64,000 nt of DNA. It comes from Diphasiastrum complanatum. Taxonomy: Eukaryota; Streptophyta; Lycopodiopsida; Lycopodiales; Lycopodiaceae. Shown one piece after another: positions 30,685 to 45,127 of this stretch. The DNA lies in assembly GCA_029204225.1 (NCBI GenBank), contig CM055106.1, positions 7,656,716-7,720,715 on the forward strand, read 5' to 3'. The notes under the pieces were generated by a model. It was not told the DNA's origin and searched no databases. It worked only from the letters and a program-made list of their open reading frames with translations. Positions within the stretch are counted from its first letter, which is position 1, and every line of letters begins with the position of its first letter. The translations under genes and the position numbers were made by a program.

Positions 30685-33600
30685 TTTTCATGTCATAAAC
30701 TCATTTTTTGAGCACTTTTTGTATCGTTTAGTTCACATGTACAATACAAATTGACAAAGTTTTAGAATTCTGATCATTTTCATATCAAGCGTTGAATGAT
30801 AATATCGCTTGCTTGATTATATTTGTCAATATTACAACAAAAACTTACATATTTTTTGTCCAAAACTTTTATATTTTGTATTGAGAACTTCTAATTTTTA
30901 TGCCCAGAAATGCTTGTTTTATGACAAAAACTTTGTTGTTTCCTTTAACATTTTCTAAATTTGATTCTAACTATGAACCTTAATTGTTGTTTTTTAGGAC
31001 TTTTTCATGAAACGTATAAGGAAATATCAACAGGATATAACTTTTATAAGGAAATTTATAAAGATTTTATGTAGCATTTTCAAATATTCACAACTTTAAA
31101 ATTTAATCTAATTTTGTAAGAGATTATATGTTACTAAGTTTTATTAATCAATTATCATATAATGTTTCTCAGTAATTTGATTATGTTTATTGTTGATACT
31201 TGTATCATGCAAACCCTCTTTTGAAATATAAATATTTGCTCTTTACATTGACATGACATTATATTCTTAATATCAATAAAATTTTATATAATGTTTAATA
31301 ATCTTATGTTTGCATTTACTATTTCAAATTACAATATCCCAATTTTGACATATTTTAAGTACATCAAAAAGTCTGAAGTACAATTTGTTTTTGTTTGTTT
31401 GAGATGTATGCTATTTATTTTAAGAGTCTTGTTCATGAAATGGTTAATACGAATCATAGTCTCAATTTTTACACTTTATAAAAAATTAACATCCAAAATT
31501 TAATGCAATTATTATAAAAACATCTATATTTTGGCTGAATCTATTTTGAACTGCCCAAATTGGACCCACTTTTTTAAAATCATCAAAAAAGCTAAATCTT
31601 TTGACGAAATCTTCAAATAGGTAACCTACAAAATTACCTATTCAGTACACAATAGTGTCATTTATTATATGTCTATAAGACTTTGTTTTACCTTAGCTGG
31701 ATAAAAAATTTCGGGGAATCGAAAATTATAAGGGGAGAAGAAATGGACATTGGGGTAAGTGAATGTGTTTGTATTATGTGATTTGGATTTTTGGAAATCC
31801 ATCTAAAAATTTGCATAATACCAATTGTTGAAAATCTATTTGACAATGGATTTTGACCATAATTTTGAATGGGAATTGTGATGAGAAGTGGGAATGGATA
31901 CATGGATCACATTTGTACCGTTAGTACATGATAGAGCCTTATTCCTAAGAGTTGGAACTCTCAGATGGGAGGGAGTTCGAAATCTTGTGAATGACCAAAA
32001 GGATTTTAGTTGAATGTGACGGTAAACAAGGTGTAGTCCTTGTTAAATCACAATTTCGTAAATGGATTATTGTTATCCATCAGGAACCAAATTTATAGAT
32101 TCTCCGAGGCTTGGTTGGGATAGATATGTGCCTATGCGATATAAAAGAATGTAACTCGTGGAGAAGCAGATCTTCTCTCTTCTCTATCTCATTTCATGCT
32201 TATACATGGTTCTCTTGGGTTCTACTATCCATTGGTGCACTATACTTGTGATATCTTGCAATTTTATGTGTAGAATGATCTATATTTGCTATTTCCAGGC
32301 TCACATGTGTGAAATACAATAGCTTGTTGTAATTGTATGGACAGCAACAGTACTTTACGTTTTGATTCATGTTTGATCAAGTTCTATTAGAGTTTGCATT
32401 CTATTTTGTGTGTAGATGTTGATTTTATTGGCAAGATTGGTGGAGTAGCTTGTTTTGTAACCAGATCGAGATGGATTTTTAAGATCTCTGGAATATTGGA
32501 TATGGCGGTTAAGAATCTTTAGGAATGAATGAAATTTCTCATACCATTTTGATATAGATTTATTTCGATTGTTTTGAGTTGAACACACTTGTGTTATTTC
32601 AACAATATATGAACGATATATCTTGTCCATACCTGGGTCAATGCCTAGTGGTATTCTTAGATGCTAATTTCATCTACGGTGAATTACTTGAGGAACATGA
32701 GAGAATTTGATGGCATAAAGTATCTTCTGAAATTGGTTGAAGATCATATTCTATATTTAAAAAAATAGGAGAGCCAGTTAATCTTTTTGATTTTTTTTAG
32801 TAAACAGACCTAGAAGCGAATAATTTTCTTGGAAAAAAAGTCGATGGTATGGGACATTAGTGATTCCAAAGGGGACTTATTGTGCTAGAGTGATTTGTAG
32901 ACCAGTGGTTAATAGTTAAAAGTAATGGTAATACTAACGGGTGAATCCAATGGTTACTTGTTTCAAGGTATTCTGGGAAATTATGAGATATAGATCTAGA
33001 TCCCTAACGGTAGCTTATAAATTACAAAGTAGAAACCCTTAAAGCTATTTCTCACCTTTTAAAGAAATTTACTTCTTATGAATTTCTCGAATACTAGACA
33101 TCAGATAAAATTCATATGATCCTTCCAACGTGAAAATTACTTCTTTTTCTAAAGGATTTTTATCATCATCTTTATTACTATTTGTATGGTTAAGGCTTGA
33201 AATTTGAGATGTTCCAAGATAAGTGTATTTCAATTTCTTGAATCTAGATTGTCTCTTATGCGTAGATAGATCTCAAATAGATAATGGTTATTGTCACTTG
33301 TATGAAAATGTTTGGAAGAAAAAGTTTTGTGTATAATAGAGTGAATCTTTTTTGGAAGGAACTTATTATTGACTTTTCAAGATTCAGATTTTCTCAGTGT
33401 CATCTTTCTTTAGCTAATTTTTTAAGAAATTTGGAGATTCAAAAAGGAGTGGTGAAGTAATGGGTAAGATTCTATTAGAGAACTTATCAGTTGCACAGTT
33501 TTTTAATAAGAAAAATTCTCTAGCGATTGTGTTGAACAATCTGGAACTAGAGGTGGTTTGAAAATGAAACTCGTTACAAGTAGTACTGGGTAAGATCAAA

Positions 33601-34399
33601 AGTTACTGATCCCAATTTTGTGAGGGATAGGAGTGATCATAACATAAAGTCTAGAATGTCGGTATTGTATCAACCTAATCTTACTTGGAGTACTAGGACC
33701 AAGGAGGGGTTGATTAAGTGGAGAAATTTGGTTCGTAAGAGGTAAGTTGGGTTGGAAAACCTCGTGAGAGAGAATGTGTTCTCAGCCTCAAAGATTTCCC
33801 ATATATGTTAAATACTCATGAGGAATATAATTCCTTTATAACTGGGTTATAAGATTCTCAACAAGGTATGTGACTAACATATGCAGATTTTGGAGGAATT
33901 TGTCAAATAAGGACATATGTGTATGTATTGGGGCATAATGGGATTGTTGTCATTTATGCATGATTAATATTGTATGAATCTACTATGTATTTCTGGTTAT
34001 TAGGGTTACTTGGTGCACTTAACCTAGTCGGTGAACATAAACATATGATCAAGTATTGTGTTGGACAATTACTTGTAGACTTTATATATTTTGTTATAGA
34101 AGATTTTTTTTTCTTAACTTATAAATGGTTTTGATAAGAATCTAAATGTGGTGTTATACTAGTATAATTAAGATATGCACCTGGACATTTAATTTTTGAA
34201 TCACTAGCAAATGCACTATCATCACAAGTATAGCTTTGTTATCATTCACAAGTGCGAAAAAGAACAGATCGTTTGTCGATATTTAAAATCATAACTTATA
34301 TCATAGAAATAGTAGAACGAGACAAAAGTGTGTGTTGGAAGTAGTCTGTATTGTTGAATACTAAATTGCAGTAGCTAAATGCTTCCATTTTCTACTCTG
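30685..34399. other. Long AT-rich region without recognised genes
   Basis: Strongly AT-rich from 30700 to about 31900, then less so. Short frames on both strands (31291-31503, 31688-31903, 32367-32630, 33414-33599) have no domain. Position would allow decayed 5' parts of the copia element whose 3' end is at 34400-35291, but no gag or integrase motif was identified. Confidence 0.4.
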
Positions 34400-35291
34400 A
34401 TTGCACTATAATAATAGCGCATCTTATGCAAGGCTTGTTTTTAGAAGACTTTCTCAAATCCCAAATGTTAAATATTCAAAAACTTTCACTCCCGTGGAAA
34501 ACTCCAATGGATCTAGGTTTGAGATATTCAAAGGACCAATGTCCCCAGTCTTTCGAAGAAGTTGAGCAAATGAAACAGTTTCCATATCATTCTATTATTG
34601 GCTTGCTCATGTATGCAATGATTTGTACTAGATCTGACGTTGCTTATTCAGTTAGTACACTTAGCCAATATATGTCGAATCTAGATTTCACTCATTAGAG
34701 AGCTCTACTTAGAGTCCTTCAATATTTATAGTCGACACAAAATTATTGCATCTGTTATGGTGGAAATTTGAATGATGATCCGAATACCCAAGATAATCTT
34801 CTTCAAGGTTTTACAAATGGATATTGGACTGGAGATGTTGATAGGAGAAAGTCGACATCAGGTTATGTCTTTGTATTCGACAAGGGTCCTATCTCATAGA
34901 ACAACAAGAAGCAAAATTTGATTGCATTATCTACAACAAAAGTCGAATATATTGCCACTGCACATGCTGCAAAGAAAGCTATCTGGCTAAGGCATCTATT
35001 GTCGAACATTGATCTTAGTCAATTACATGCTACTTCCATTTCTTGTGAAAATTATCGTACAATTACTTTATTTATTGACCCTAAGTATCATTTCATGAGC
35101 AAGCACATTGAGATAAAATATTATTTTGTTAGAGACAACGTACTCAAGAGGAAGGTTATTTTAATATTTTGCATAACATAATTCATGACAGTAGATATAC
35201 TTACAAAGGCATTGGCATTCAGCAAAGATTTCAAGTTTACCAATTTGCTTAACTTAATACCTTTATTTTATGAGTTTACATTAAGGGGGAG
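34400..35291 (+). pseudogene. Copia reverse transcriptase end and RNase H, decayed
   Basis: The frame at 34426-34698 contains PYHSIIGLLMYAMICTRSDVAYSVSTLSQYM, the RT-RNase H connection. Then RRKSTSGYVFVF, a piece reading IALSTTKVEYIAT, and SKHIEIKYYFVRD, with stops between. The sequence ends in the polypurine tract attaagggggag before an LTR start at 35292. Upstream domains are missing or beyond recognition. Confidence 0.85.
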
Positions 35292-35925
35292 TGTTAGATT
35301 TCATTAATTAAATCTACATCATTATGAAGGCTTGAGTAAAGACAAAGGAGCATCAAGGAAGTGTCTTCATATCTCCCTTTACTCATCTTATTTTATGTTT
35401 CATACAATGCCATTTGATGATGCTAGTATGAACATTGTTTTTCATCCTATATCTTATGATGATGACATAGTGCTCATTACTACTTTGATTGGAGTTTCAA
35501 AGAAAGATTCAAAGGCCTCATCTTGTGACCTATTCGCTCTTGAATTTCCAAGAAATGAAGATCTTCATTGGAAGGAATTCATTGTTTTGTTGGATGAAGT
35601 CAAGATGGTGAGATTTCAAACTGTGGTTGTATGTACTTCACACCAAAGTTGGATCTTGTGGCAAGCTATTGTTTTTCATGATTATTTTGAGGAGGGGACT
35701 CTCATTTTTCAGCCCAAGATGTTCATTCAACAAGTTGTCAAAGACAAAGCTCAGACAATCTTTGTTGAGCTCTCACTACATGTGAGAACTTGGAGCTCAA
35801 ATCATATTATTACCATGATGAGTGATCATAGTCACTCCATATAACAAGAACCTGGACATTATGTTATTTTTACTAATGTATTAATTATTGATCCAGAATA
35901 GTCTCATCAAGCTAAATTGTGAGGA
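35292..35925 (+). repeat. Probable 3' LTR of the decayed copia element
   Basis: Begins TGTTAGATTTCATT immediately after a polypurine tract. The right end is not defined; it is taken to stop where LTR similarity to the 55443 family begins. No 5' partner is visible. Confidence 0.5.
35332..35844 (+). CDS. Uncharacterised 170-codon frame inside an LTR
   Basis: An uninterrupted frame with ordinary amino-acid composition and no recognised domain. It lies wholly within the inferred 3' LTR, so it may be captured sequence or chance. No neighbouring gene supports a function. Confidence 0.25.
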   Translation: MSKDKGASRKCLHISLYSSYFMFHTMPFDDASMNIVFHPISYDDDIVLITTLIGVSKKDSKASSCDLFALEFPRNEDLHWKEFIVLLDEVKMVRFQTVVVCTSHQSWILWQAIVFHDYFEEGTLIFQPKMFIQQVVKDKAQTIFVELSLHVRTWSSNHIITMMSDHSHSI

Positions 35926-36470
35926 ATATTAAAATCTCACAATTCTAGCTTGACTAGTTTGTTGTAATTTCACTTGTATGTGATGATGTGGCATTGGACA
36001 CGTGGATATATGCTTAGACAAAGTTCACAATGTTCATATTCCTCATTTGAGGTCTTGTAGCATCATTTCATGTGAGAACAAAAGGCCATTTTAGCCTTGG
36101 AGAGAATATAGGGCCAAAAATAACAATTTATGTATTGTTGAGGGATCTCACTCTCATGAGGTCAAAATTAGGGTTAAAGGGCCATATTAGAGTTAATATT
36201 CTAGGGTTAGGTCATAACTGGTTGAAGCTTAAACCTAAACCCTAGATCCAAGAAGGATATGTATATATATATATCAATGTAATCATTTGTAATGTGGAAC
36301 TATTATGTAGTTTTACTCGCATAATATATACAATGTCGAAGGTAGCGAGATTATTTGCATAAATACAGATACTATCAAACCAGTTTCGAGGGATTATTGA
36401 ACAAAGTTTGAATCGACCAAAAGCCGACATATTGTCGAGGGTCCCAAACTCGACTAAAACACGATTGAAT
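35926..36470 (+). repeat. Diverged LTR related to the 55443-61562 copia family
   Basis: Begins tattaaaatctcacaattct followed by agcttgactagttt, then gatgatgtggc and gtattgttgagggatctc, in the same order as the LTR at 55443-56121. No internal sequence of that family follows, so it is a solo or partial LTR. The right end is approximate. Confidence 0.6.
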
Positions 36471-36797
36471 AGTGGAGTCTTACATTTCTAGTGCAATATT
36501 GTAGCCCCACGTGGCACATGCTATGGATAACAACACATTTCATTAGAGTTGTGTCATCAAAAATCTAGAAATAGATCATTCGATTGGTTTAGTTTTAAAT
36601 TTTTGAAAATGATTCAAGTTCTTTGAGTTAGAAGTTAATTTGCTTCTTCTTCTCCTTGTTCCGCCATAGGCGTAGATTGATTAATAATAAGCTATTGCAA
36701 TTACAATTTGTGTAAGAGTGAAATTTATAGTGGTTCCATTGATCAATTGATCCATCCACTTTGTATTTGATTCAATAAACATATTTGATGCCTTTAG
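36471..36797. other. Short intergenic strip
   Basis: No gene or repeat recognised. It ends at the 5' LTR of copia element A. Confidence 0.4.
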
Positions 36798-37906
<1,109 letters not shown>

Positions 37907-37959
37907 GAGTGGTATTAGAGTCATCGTTCCAAACTATTACTAGCATTCAAAACTGTTTT

Positions 37960-38800
37960 ACTATGCTTGGATCATTCATCATGGAAGGAACATCTTCAAA
38001 AATCCGCTTGATCAAAAAATTCAACAGTGATGACTTCCACATGTGGAAGTTCAAGATGAAGATGATACTCACAGAAAAAGAACTCTAGGGATACGTCAAC
38101 GGTTCAATGGCCAAGTCGGTTGAACCTGACATGCTGACCGCCTGGGAAGCTAAGGATGGCAAAGCTCTTGCCATTGTATCTCTGAATCTTAAAGGTTCAC
38201 AAATAGCTCACATAGCTAATTGTTCTAGCTCCAAAGAGGCACGAGACATTCTTATTGGTCTATACGAGACAACAGATGTATTGGCTCATTTCCTCTTGAG
38301 AAAGAAGTTCTTGTCGCTCAAGATGAGTGAAGGGACCTCAGTCACTAATCATCTAAACGAATTCAAATAGCCACTCAATCAGTTAGTTGCAGTAGGTTCG
38401 CCAGTGTGCGGACGAAGATGCTAACATGTCTCTTCTGTCCAGTTTTTCTCCCTCTTACGACAATCTCGTTTTACTACTGAGCAATGCTCCTGACCTGTCT
38501 CAGCAAAAGGTGACAACATGTTTATTACAGGAAGAAGTAAGAAGGAAAAGTTATCCACGTCGAATTCAAAGACAGTCGCTCTCTATTCGAATAAGCAACA
38601 ACTCCGAAAGAATAAATCTTCTAAGGACAAGAAGACAAAAGCTGAGCAACTTGATTCAGACCAGTAAACACAACAGCACAATCGACAGCATCAAAATCTC
38701 AAGATTAAACTCTTCTGCAAGTACTGCAAGAGAACCAATCACGACATCAAGGACTGTCGAGTTCTCAGGCATAACGAAGCAAAGAAGAAGATGAAGTAGA
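37960..38800 (+). pseudogene. Gag of element A
   Basis: Pieces in several frames contain DDFHMWKFKMKMIL, ARDILIGLYE, SEGTSVTNHLNEF and LLQEEVRRKS. A CX2CX4HX4C zinc knuckle (CKYCKRTNHDIKDC) is at about 38717-38760. Stops, for example at 38086 and 38368, break it. Confidence 0.85.
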
Positions 38801-38869
38801 ATGGAGGATCTAATTTTGCCAGAACCTCCCTCGAAGACCCAACACTACTAATGATACAAGATGAACCCA

Positions 38870-39715
38870 TTAGAGGATCCATGGATTGGTACCTCGATTC
38901 TAGTGCTTCTCAGCACATGACTTCATGTAAGTCCTTATTCGAATACCTAACACCAGCAAATTCAAAGTATGTCTACTTTGGTGACTCAAGTACACTGCAG
39001 ATTGAAGGCAAATGATCTGTTCATCTTTATCTTCGAAATGGTAATTTGACCTTAATCAAGGATGTACTGTACGTACCCAAACTGACCAAAAATTTATTAT
39101 CAGTCAGCAAGCTCACTGATCAAAGCTGCAAAGCCTTGTTCAATTCGAAGCAATGTACCATTTTGAAAAAACGATAAAGAAATATTCTCTAGAAACAGAG
39201 AAGATATTGAACAAGTATGAGGCATTCAACTGTTTCAAATACTTCAAATAGTTCGTTGAGACACAGACTGGTCAACGAGTCAAGACCCTTTGTAGAGACA
39301 GTGGTGGAGAGTTCTTGTTAGACGAAATGTCCGGCTATCCGGCATGATTTGGCATTCATCATCAGTTCACCACCAACTACACCCCACAACAGAATGGAGT
39401 AGCTGAAAGGAAGAATCGAACATTGCTAAATGCAGCACGATCAATGATGTCAAATGCTCAGCTCACCAGGAATTTTTGGGTTGAAGCTGTTTCAACAACT
39501 TGCTATCTGCCGAACTATTTGAGTACCAAAGCAGTCAACTCAAAGACTCCCTTCGAAGCTTTCTATGGCTACAAACCGAGTCTAAAACACCTTCAAGTGT
39601 TTGGCTGTATTTGTTATGTACACATTCCCTCTGATCTGAGAAAGAAGCTTGACCTTGTCAACTACAGGAGTATATTTATTGGATACTTGACATCACAAAA
39701 ATCATATTGAATTTT
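38870..39715 (+). pseudogene. Protease and deleted integrase of element A
   Basis: WYLDSSASQHMT near 38890 is the aspartic protease site with Gly replaced by Ser. VLYVPKLTKNLLSVSKL follows. The zinc-binding and first catalytic part of integrase are missing; the sequence re-enters at CRDSGGEF near 39300, then TPQQNGVAERKNRT and the C-terminal block HLQVFGCICYVHIP at 39590-39630. Several stops are present. Confidence 0.85.
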
Positions 39716-39735
39716 TGATGTCAAGTCAAGTCGAA

Positions 39736-39838
39736 TCTCAGTTAGTCAGAAATGTTGTCTTCCTCGAAGATAAATTCTTCCTTGACATCTCAGTTAGTCG
39801 AGATGTTGTCTTTCTCAAAGATAAATTCTTCGACTTCA
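39736..39838 (+). repeat. 52-bp tandem duplication in element A
   Basis: Two adjacent units start tctcagttagtc and run through gttgtctt, ctc, aagataaattcttc. The duplication copies the linker segment after integrase (SRDVVFLKDKFF) and is specific to this copy. Confidence 0.8.
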
Positions 39839-39852
39839 AGTAGAAACAACCA

Positions 39853-41500
39853 ATGCAAGAGTTTGTTCCAACGACTCCCATCACCATCGATAGGCTTCGA
39901 CCTCTTGCAACTGTTCTGATGAAAATTGAAGATATCTCTATTGCACAGCAAGGAAAATCATCATCTCAGGCATTCATCAGCAACAATGAACCTACTTCAG
40001 TAACAGAAGCATTGTCGAGTTCGAATGCAGACAACTGGCATTCTGCCATGCATGATGAGTACAATTCATTGATGAAGAACAAGACCTGGCATCTTGTCGA
40101 AGCTCCTATAGATGCAAAGATCATCGACACTAAGTGGATCTTCAAGATGAAGCTCAATCCAAATGGTTCAACAGCCTGATGGAAAGCTCGTCTAGTCGTC
40201 AAAGGTTATGAACAAACCTATGGGATTGACTACATTGTGACATACAGTATAGTCGTAAAACTTCAGTCAATTATTCATCTTCGTAGCTGCCGAAGATCTA
40301 GAAGTTCACCATATGGATGTTCAGATAGCCTTTCAAAATGGATATATACAAGAAGACATCTACTTCTATCAGCTTGAAGTTTACATCCTTCAAGGCCAAG
40401 AACACAAAGTATGTAAACAACATAAAGCTCTCTACGGGCTAAAGCAAGCTCCAAGGGCCTGGTTTGATAGAATCAATCAATTCTTGTTACATCACGACTT
40501 CATTCCTAACTCTGCTGACTCTAATGTTTATCTCAAACACAGAGGCTCAAGCTATGTCATAATAGCTCTATATGTTGATGACTCGCTAATCATCAGCAAT
40601 TTGAATCAGTTGCTTTATGAGACAAAGACACTTTCGTCGAAAGAATTCAAATGCCTGATTCAGGCCTTGTGCACTACCTTTTGGAAATCGAGATAACCAG
40701 AGACAGAGCAAAGAGAAGTATCACATTAAGTCAAAAAAGGTATCTAACTAGTGTACTCTACAGGTATGGCATGGAAAACTACAAGTCAATAGACTCGCCT
40801 ATGGACTCATGATATGTGCTCGATGAAAATACCCCTATCAGTCAATAGTCGGATCAATCATGTATGCCTCTGCACTAGACCTGATCTAGCATTTACAATT
40901 AGCAGATTGTCATAGTTTATGTCAAATCTCGGCCTACCTCATTGGAAGGCTCTACTCAGAGTACTAAGATACATTCAAGCCACTAAGCACTATGCTTTGT
41001 GTTATAATGGAAACATAGAGGATGCCCTTATATTACTTACTTATTTTGACTTTGATTGGGCTGGTAATGTGGATACAAGAAAATCCACATCTGACTATCT
41101 TTGCTTTCTAGCAGGAGGACCCATTTCGTGGAATAGTCGAAAGTAGAAATGCATTTCTTTGTCCTCCACAGAGTCAAAGTATGTTGCAGCTACCTCTGCA
41201 GTGAAGGAAATTATATAGCTTAGAAGATTGCTTCAAGATCTTATGATCTCTCAAATCGGTCCAACTATACTCTATTGCGACAATCAGAGTTGCATTGCTC
41301 TATCTCTGAACCCACCAACTCACTCTAAAACTAAACACATTGAAGTTCAATTTCATTTCCTTAGAGAGAAAGTTTAGAATAAGGATGTCGAATTAAGTTA
41401 CTGTCCTACTACCAATATGTTGGCTGATATCTTGACTAAGCCTCTGTCAAGAGAAAATCATGTTGCATTATGTAGCTTGTTTAATTTCACTCAAGATCCA
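39853..41500 (+). pseudogene. Reverse transcriptase and RNase H of element A
   Basis: DAKIIDTKWIFKMKLNPNGS at 40110-40170, then VCKQHKALYGLKQAPRAWF and ALYVDDSLIISN at 40410-40600, so the YVDD block survives. RNase H pieces include DFDWAGNVDTRKSTSDY at 41045-41100, SSTESKY with altered Glu context, and KTKHIEVQFHF. Frameshifts and stops occur at about 40178, 40696 and 40810. Confidence 0.88.
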
Positions 41501-41515
41501 AGCTTAAGGGGGAGG

Positions 41516-41619
41516 TGTTGGAATTAAGCATCACTCCAACTCACCAAAATTTGAATCATTAGAACATGAAACATTCGAGTTCATCTCAATTCCTGAGCAC
41601 CAGTACACTATGTAAATAT

Positions 41620-41699
<80 letters not shown>

Positions 41700-42340
41700 A
41701 ACACTGCAGTCTTACTCTCTGAAGGTGAACGTCTGTGCAATCAATCAACTAGAGCAAAAACATGATCAACGATGAACTCTTCGAGTTTGAGGCCTTAGAG
41801 TTCTATATCTTCTTCGACCTGCTTCAAATTCAAAGTCTTCGAAATTCAAGGTCCATGTCATCCACACTGCCCCGTATGCATACCATATCACAGTTCACTT
41901 TAGTACTTTTTGGTAATTGTGTTGTTTCACGCTCGTTGCCCACGCAGTCATTGTAACTGTTTCATGTGTATATACATAATGGCAATTCATGAGCATATGT
42001 AGGCAATGATGTGATGTAAGTGGAGAAGAGTGAACCGAGTGCCTACATGAACTCCATTGTGTCTTAACTATCCGATTTCACATAATCAGAGATATCCGAG
42101 AGAGTGAAAGTCATTCAAAAAATAGAGATAATTATTTAATCTGTAGCTAGCTAAGTAAGATCACTGCACACACTGCGCCACTACTGTGAACCATTCTTGG
42201 GCACAAGATCATTATTTGATCATTGTATTCACAATAAGCTTAATTCAGATTCTCTATTTTCTTATGTGTATTCCACTACAAATGCTTTCTGATAAGTTTG
42301 TTTCTCAATTGACACTCACTCAATTCGGAATGTCTAATCT
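41516..42340 (+). repeat. LTR shared by elements A and B, with (CT)36
   Basis: Matches the 5' LTR of A up to the words gaatgtctaatct and gaagcatg, then leaves it and continues as gag sequence of B. The last approximately 170 bp of a full LTR, the primer site and the gag N-terminus are absent. The CT tract at 41623-41694 is 72 bp, against 184 bp in the partner. Confidence 0.85.
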
Positions 42341-43023
42341 TGAAGGAAGCATGATGATGATGTTACTTTCTTTTTTACCAAAGTCCTGTGAACATTTTGT
42401 TGTGATGATATCCACACAGCCTGACCTCACTCTTCAAAAGGTGATCGGTTGTCTTCTTCAAGATACGGAGAAAGATCAATGGTACGTCGAAGACAAGTCC
42501 CTAGTTCTATACACAAAGAAGAAAGACTATTCCAAGGGCGAGAATCAAGTGCAGTCGCAGCAGTAGAAGCCTCGTACTCAAGCCGAAAACATTGGATTGC
42601 GAAAAAAGCTCTTCTGCAGATATTGTAAAAGAGCTAATCACGACATCAAGGAGTGTTGCATCTGCATCTACAATGAAGTAAAGAAGCAACAAACACAATA
42701 GCTAGACTCCTCAAATGGGTAAAATTCAAGGAGCAAGATTCTGATGGAGACAAACCATCACATCTGTTAATGGCTTACATTAGTAGCAATGAAGACTACA
42801 ATAGTTGGTATCTAGACAGTGGCGCTACCCAACACATGACTTCTCGCAAGGAATGGTTTACTGAGTACGCAGTTTACATCAGAGGTCAATTCATCTACCT
42901 CAAAAATTCAAGCACCATCCACGTGGAAGGCAAAGTCAAGATCGAGTTCAAAAACGATCTTTCTATTTGTGTTTTGAATGTTCTTCATGTGCCTCAGCTA
43001 CAAGTCTCTAAGATAATTGATGA

Positions 43024-43467
43024 GGGCTACAATGTTACCTTCTCTTCTGAATAGTGTACAATCTTCGATGAAGATACTACTCTGACTACATGTACTAGAG
43101 TCGAAAATCTAGATGTATTATCTGACTCAGTAGCATTAGTAAGTACTTATTATGAAAATGTAAATGATCATGTTGTTTTGTGGCATAGTTGATTTGGACA
43201 CATAAATACAAGATCACTTTCCTACATGCGTTGTAATAATTTAGTAGGGCTACACTGTTACTTTCTCTTCTGAACAGTACAATCTTCGATGAAGCTACTA
43301 TTCTAACTACGTGTACTAGTGTCGGAAATCTATATATATTATCTGACTTAGTAGCATTAGCTAGTACTTCTTATGACAATGTAAACGATCATGTTGTTTT
43401 GTGGCATAGTCGATTTGGACACATAAATACAATATCATTTTCCTACATGCGTTGTAATAATTTAGTT
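43024..43467 (+). repeat. Tandem duplication of about 223 bp within element B
   Basis: Unit one begins gggctacaatgttacc at 43024 and unit two begins gggctacactgttact at 43247. Both cover the end of protease and the block LWHSRFGHINT, and both end tgcgttgtaataatttag. They differ at many positions, so the duplication is old. Confidence 0.9.
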
Positions 43468-43579
43468 GATGGATTGTATTTCCCTCTTTCATTAGATAGG
43501 AAATCATTTTTATATGAATCTTGCATCTATGTCAAACACTCTAGGAGCAAATTTCCGTAAACACATTCCGTCAAGACAA

Positions 43580-44160
43580 GGCATGTGTTAGACCTTGTAA
43601 ATAGTGATCTTTGTGGTCCAATGTCAACTCCATCCTTAGGAGATGCAATTGATTTCATCACTTTCATAGATGATTGTTCTAGATGGTCTACAATCATGTT
43701 CATTAAGCACAAATACCTCTCTAATGAGATGTCCGACTACCTGGCTGAACATGGCATTCAAAGACAATTTACAACTTCCTATTCACCTCAGCAAAATGGG
43801 ATTGTAGAAAGGAAGAATCGAACACTTCTCAACTCAACCAAATCAATGCTACACCAATCGTGCCTATCTGTGAAGTTTTGGATAGAAGCTACTACCACAA
43901 CCTGTTACATGCAAATTTGATCTAGCATTAAAGCTGTCAATAGCAAAACTCCTTATGAAGTATGGCATGGACACAAGCCTAGTGTCACCCATTTAAAAAT
44001 CTCTAGTTGTATATGTTTTGTTCACTTTTCTAAACAGCTTAGGAAGAAGCTGGATCATAGGACAAATAAATGTGTGTTCCTTGGCTATCCTAACGAACAT
44101 AAGGCTTATAAAGTCTGTGATTCATCCACCAATGTAGGGATGTAATCTTCCAAGAACATA
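43580..44160 (+). pseudogene. Deleted integrase of element B
   Basis: The frame from 43585 has LVNSDLCGPM with the first catalytic Asp, then FIDDCSRW. It jumps to YLAEHGIQRQFTTSYSPQQNG and VERKNRT, so the stretch holding the second catalytic Asp is deleted in frame. A stop at about 43918 precedes the C-terminal block, which ends near 44150. Confidence 0.85.
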
Positions 44161-44220
44161 CATACTATGATTTCAAACAACCATCGATAAATGATCCCGT
44201 GTCATCTCATCCTACTTTAT

Positions 44221-45127
<907 letters not shown>

